The notes under the pieces were generated by a model. It had not been told where the DNA came from, searched no databases, and saw only the letters and a list, made by a program, of their open reading frames with translations. Shown piece after piece: positions 32,678 to 35,290 of a stretch of DNA of 35,290 nt. This DNA comes from Bradyrhizobium sp. (GTDB lineage Bacteria > Pseudomonadota > Alphaproteobacteria > Rhizobiales > Xanthobacteraceae). The first letter of the stretch is position 1, and each line of letters begins with the position of its first letter. The translations under genes were made by a program, and so were the position numbers. The DNA is taken from assembly GCF_016213215.1 (NCBI RefSeq), contig NZ_JACRAW010000016.1, positions 1 through 35,290 of the forward strand, given 5' to 3'.

Positions 32678-32953
32678 GCCGAGGCCATCGGGCGGTCAGC
32701 GCATCCTCTCTCGAACAGCGGAGAGTCGCGCTCGAGAGCCGAGCACGAATGTGCGTTTCCTCGCCTGTGAAGTGTTATGCAGGCCCGGGCGCTTCGTCGC
32801 GCCCGCGCCGCCGTTTGCCTAAGCATAACCCGATCCCAAGTTCTTGGCGAACGGGAACCCGGCGCGACCCTTTGTCGACCCTGGTCGGGGGCCGCTTCTC
32901 CCTGGCTCCGGGCGCCCTTGAACCCGGTTCCCCTGCGCCCCGACCAAGGGGGC

Positions 32954-34156
32954 ATGCCGGCCCGCCACGTTACCCGCCCGCTCAAGACCCTCGCTTTGGC
33001 GCTTGCCGTCGCGCTGTCCGCGACGTCCGTGCATGGCGCGTCCGAGGACGGCACGACGCCGGAGGCGCCGAAGCCGCCCAGGAGCCTCCTCGACATCCAG
33101 ATCCCGATTCCGCACGAGCCTGACGTCGCCAACAATGGCTGCCGCCTGCGCAACTCCCCCTCCGAGAAAGAGACCGGCGCGCTCACCGAGATTCCGTTCT
33201 GGAGCCTCGTCGAGCACGACAACCTGCGCTACAGCGTCCGCCTCACGGTCGACGGGGCGGACAAGTTTGCCAAGCGCATCGCCGGGCTGGACGAGGATGC
33301 GCGCACGCTGGCGCTGCTCTATGCGCTGTGGGACCATCTCGGGCACGACGGGCTGGTCACCTTCTTCCATTCCGATCGTGCCGCTGCGGCCGCCCCGCAA
33401 CTGCGCGACGCCCTGAAGCAGGCGGGCCTGACAAAAGAGTTCGACCTGTTCAGCCGCGCCATGGCCCTGGTGCGCGCCCCCGAGCAGTCCACCCGCGTCG
33501 ATGCGGATAAGCCAAAGGGGTTCGACCACAAGCTAAGGGCCCTTAGCCGCGAGTTCGGCACGCGGGAGACCTTCCGGAAGACCATCACCACCTTCATCGA
33601 GGGCCGCCCCGCGCTGTGGCAGCATATCGAGGAGCTACGCGCGCGGCTGAACGATCCCGACCGGCTCACCGTCCTCACCTACGCGCTGGCGGACAGGATC
33701 GGCGACACGTGGCGGCCCTATCCGGAAGTCGAAAAGCGCCTCTCATCGCTCAGCCGCGAGCAGCGCATGCTGGCGCTGATCGCCCGCTTCAACGACGAAT
33801 TCAAGAACGGCGGCGTCGACCAGTTCTTCTACAATTCGGACGGCGCGCTGGCGCCCGAGGTCCATGACGCCATGATCGAGCTCGGGATGACCGAGCAGGC
33901 GGCGATCTTCAGGGGCGGCCTCGACCTGTTCGGCAGGCCTTACCTGCGCGATACCCAGAAGCGTCGCGAGGCCTTCTTCCACAAGAAGCGCGGCAGCGAA
34001 TGGGACTGGACGATGTCGCGTCTCACTGACGAGTTCTACGCCCTGAACGGCGGCCTCGAATTCCACCAGATGAAGGGCAGCATGATGGTCGTCGGCGGTC
34101 CCGGGATCGACTACGCCATGATCAGATACGCCCGCGCGCACAAGCTGGCGTGCTAG
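32954..34156 (+). CDS. Exported protein with two DMP19-like (DUF4375) domains
   Basis: A 400-residue protein with a signal peptide (RPLKTLALALAVALSATSVHG, cleaved near residue 28). Two homologous segments are seen. The first, about 115-172, is RTLALLYALWDHLGHDGLVTFFHSD onward. The second, about 267-326, is RMLALIARFNDEFKNGGVDQFFYNSDG onward with AMIELGMTEQAAIFRGGLDLF. The second fits the DMP19/DUF4375 pattern (FN-E-NGG-QFF-NS-G). DMP19 of Neisseria is a DNA-mimic protein that blocks a repressor, but that role would not fit an exported protein. The ATG at 32954 follows AAGGGGG; the frame is open upstream without a signal sequence. It is divergent from the RND gene. Function unknown. Confidence 0.78.
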   Translation: MPARHVTRPLKTLALALAVALSATSVHGASEDGTTPEAPKPPRSLLDIQIPIPHEPDVANNGCRLRNSPSEKETGALTEIPFWSLVEHDNLRYSVRLTVDGADKFAKRIAGLDEDARTLALLYALWDHLGHDGLVTFFHSDRAAAAAPQLRDALKQAGLTKEFDLFSRAMALVRAPEQSTRVDADKPKGFDHKLRALSREFGTRETFRKTITTFIEGRPALWQHIEELRARLNDPDRLTVLTYALADRIGDTWRPYPEVEKRLSSLSREQRMLALIARFNDEFKNGGVDQFFYNSDGALAPEVHDAMIELGMTEQAAIFRGGLDLFGRPYLRDTQKRREAFFHKKRGSEWDWTMSRLTDEFYALNGGLEFHQMKGSMMVVGGPGIDYAMIRYARAHKLAC

Positions 34157-34183
34157 GCGACGATAGAGCGGCGAGCGTCGCCG

Positions 34184-34291
34184 CTACGTCCGGTCCCGCA
34201 GCGCCCGCCGCGCCGCCCGTTCATAGACGGCGATGATGATGATGCCGGGGACCAGCCCGGCAACAAGCATGAGAAAGATCGTCGCAAGCAT
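34184..34291 (-). CDS. Possible small membrane peptide, 35 aa
   Basis: A 35-codon frame on the minus strand coding for a peptide with one transmembrane helix (LATIFLMLVAGLVPGIIIIAVY) followed by a basic tail (ERAARRALRDRT), a clear positive-inside layout. Such an arrangement is unlikely by chance and resembles small regulatory membrane peptides. The ribosome binding site is weak (GAG several bases upstream). It overlaps nothing and sits between the DMP19-like and DUF3551 genes. No family is recognised. Confidence 0.4.
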   Translation of the reverse strand: MLATIFLMLVAGLVPGIIIIAVYERAARRALRDRT

Positions 34292-34644
34292 GGCGAGAGC
34301 TCATATGCGTTGGCAACGCGCGCAAAACTGATTCGGCAAGAAGCGTAGCATCAGGCGCGCGTTCGCGTGAGAGCGCGGGTGCGGATGCGCATGTGAAACC
34401 ACAGCGATTTCGCCTGATCGCTTCGCATAGGTTAATCTTCTTGCCGATTGAAACCTTGACGGGAGCTCGTCTTCCCTCTCCGGGCTCATCGCGCCCCTCA
34501 AGCGGGTCGAGACGACTGCCCTGCGGTTTCCTCCGTTGCGAGGCGCGCCCGGTCGGCCTAGATAGGCGCCAATGCATACTGGCGCGGCTGCGCGCCGCGG
34601 TCGGCTGCGAATCTGCCCGGCCGCCGATTCGAATGGAGGTTTTC

Positions 34645-34914
34645 ATGCGCGCTCTTGCTCTCACGCTCGCGGCGGCCGCCACCATCCTGGCTGCGGCCCC
34701 GGTGCGCGCCCAGACCTACGATCCGCGCTATCCCGTTTGCATGCACGTCTATGGCGGGGTGAAGGGCGGCGGCGAGTGGATCGACTGCAGCTACATCTCC
34801 CTGCCGCAGTGCAAGGCCACCGCATCGGGCCGCGCGGCCATGTGCGGGATCAATCCCTATTACGCCGGCCCCCCGCCGCGTCGCGCCTATAGCCGGCGCG
34901 TGCCAGCCTACTAG
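34645..34914 (+). CDS. DUF3551 secreted protein
   Basis: An 89-residue small secreted protein. Signal peptide MRALALTLAAAATILAAAPVRA, then a compact cysteine-containing domain (DPRYPVCMHVYG, EWIDCSYISLPQCKATASGRAAMCGINPYY) and a Pro/Arg tail. This is the DUF3551 family, frequent in Bradyrhizobium and relatives, of unknown function. The four cysteines probably form two disulfides. GGAGG (34636-34640) fixes the ATG at 34645. Confidence 0.88.
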   Translation: MRALALTLAAAATILAAAPVRAQTYDPRYPVCMHVYGGVKGGGEWIDCSYISLPQCKATASGRAAMCGINPYYAGPPPRRAYSRRVPAY

Positions 34915-35009
34915 CGCTGGGGAGATCAGATCGGTCGAATTGGAGCGGTTAATGCGCTCCCTCGCCCCGCTTGCGGTAGAGACGAGCGAAGCTCGCTCTC
35001 AGAGGGTCG

Positions 35010-35068
35010 GGGTGAGGGGGAGCTTCCACAGCGGCGAGAGACGATCTAGTGGAGAGTCCCCCTCACCC
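35010..35068. repeat. Palindromic repeat, CCCTCACCC type
   Basis: GGGTGAGGGGGA (35010-35021) pairs perfectly with TCCCCCTCACCC (35057-35068). Related CCCGCTTGCGG sequence lies on both sides (near 34970 and 35103). This is a common dispersed intergenic element type in Bradyrhizobium. Confidence 0.65.
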
Positions 35069-35159
35069 GAAGTTCAAGCTGCGCTTGACTTTCGACCTCT
35101 CCCGCTTGCGGGCAGGGCGATCGCATATGACGCTATGGAGGCTGTGAACGGCGCGGCCT

Positions 35160-35199
35160 CATGGTTCGAGACGCGCCCTAAGCGGCGCTCCTCACCATG
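35160..35199. repeat. Palindromic repeat, CATGGT type
   Basis: CATGGT (35160-35165) and ACCATG (35194-35199) bound an imperfect palindrome with a GCGCC/GGCGC core. It is the same class as the element that follows it. Confidence 0.65.
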
Positions 35200-35231
35200 A
35201 GGGTCCAATATTTCGCCGCGAAACAAGACCT

Positions 35232-35272
35232 CATCCTGAGGAGCCCGCTGAAAGCGGGCGTCTCGAAGGATG
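35232..35272. repeat. Palindromic repeat, CATCCT type
   Basis: CATCCT (35232-35237) and AGGATG (35267-35272) flank GCCCGCT (35243-35249) and AGCGGGC (35253-35259), which form a hairpin with a GAA loop. It resembles the adjacent copy at 35160-35199 in layout, as expected of two members of one repeat family. Confidence 0.7.
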
Positions 35273-35290
35273 GCCGCGAAGAAACTGCCA

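Larger units (their letters stand above)
34915..35290. other. Repeat-rich intergenic end of the window
   Basis: No supported gene in the last 376 bases. It holds at least three palindromic elements: 35010-35068, 35160-35199 and 35232-35272. These are listed separately. Confidence 0.7.

Overview
The window is high-GC alphaproteobacterial DNA. Gene content and repeat content fit a Bradyrhizobium-like rhizobium: a DUF3551 secreted protein, an RlxS-type DUF3363 relaxase, an OpgC glucan-modifying protein, a FixK/FNR-type box, and the short palindromic repeats common between genes in that group. The genus is inferred from family knowledge; no search was run.

Region 1 (1 to about 6420) is the right-hand end of an integrative/mobilizable element. 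It carries an IS110-family transposase with a structured 5' leader, a conjugative relaxase, a 58-residue small protein and a serine recombinase broken by a one-base frameshift. It ends at a 13-nt copy of the 3' end of an initiator tRNA (tRNA-fMet), followed 31 nt later by a perfect terminator hairpin. I read this as the attachment-site junction with the chromosome.

Region 2 (6560-10745) holds an exported ARPP-1-domain protein divergent from a sigma-70-family factor and a single-pass membrane protein that may be its anti-sigma partner, then a NifX-type cofactor-binding domain protein.

Region 3 (10940-19690) is metabolic. It contains an AraC-type regulator divergent from a carboxymuconolactone decarboxylase/AhpD-like gene, a secreted protein of unknown function, a MAPEG membrane protein, a lone branched-chain-type ABC binding protein divergent from an acyl-CoA ligase, a lone TRAP binding protein, and a zinc-ribbon/metallo-hydrolase fusion.

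Region 4 (19869-26408) holds a low-GC gene for a phospholipase A2-like protein, opgC, an MFS transporter, and an aromatic-type catabolic operon (VOC protein, FAD monooxygenase, DUF2783). The operon is divergent from a MarR regulator. Their shared control region carries a perfect FNR/FixK-type box and a second palindrome that could be the MarR operator.

Region 5 (26683-35290) holds a secreted repeat-bearing protein, an htpG gene interrupted by an in-frame amber codon, a lone RND efflux pump subunit, an exported protein with two DMP19-like domains, a possible 35-residue membrane peptide, a DUF3551 protein, and a cluster of palindromic repeats at the end.

The most notable items are the PLA2-like protein, the FixK/MarR dual-operator region, the htpG amber codon under an apparently intact heat-shock promoter, the tRNA-fMet attachment junction read through by the recombinase frame, and the tandem DMP19-like exported protein. 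No CRISPR array, rRNA or complete tRNA gene was seen.
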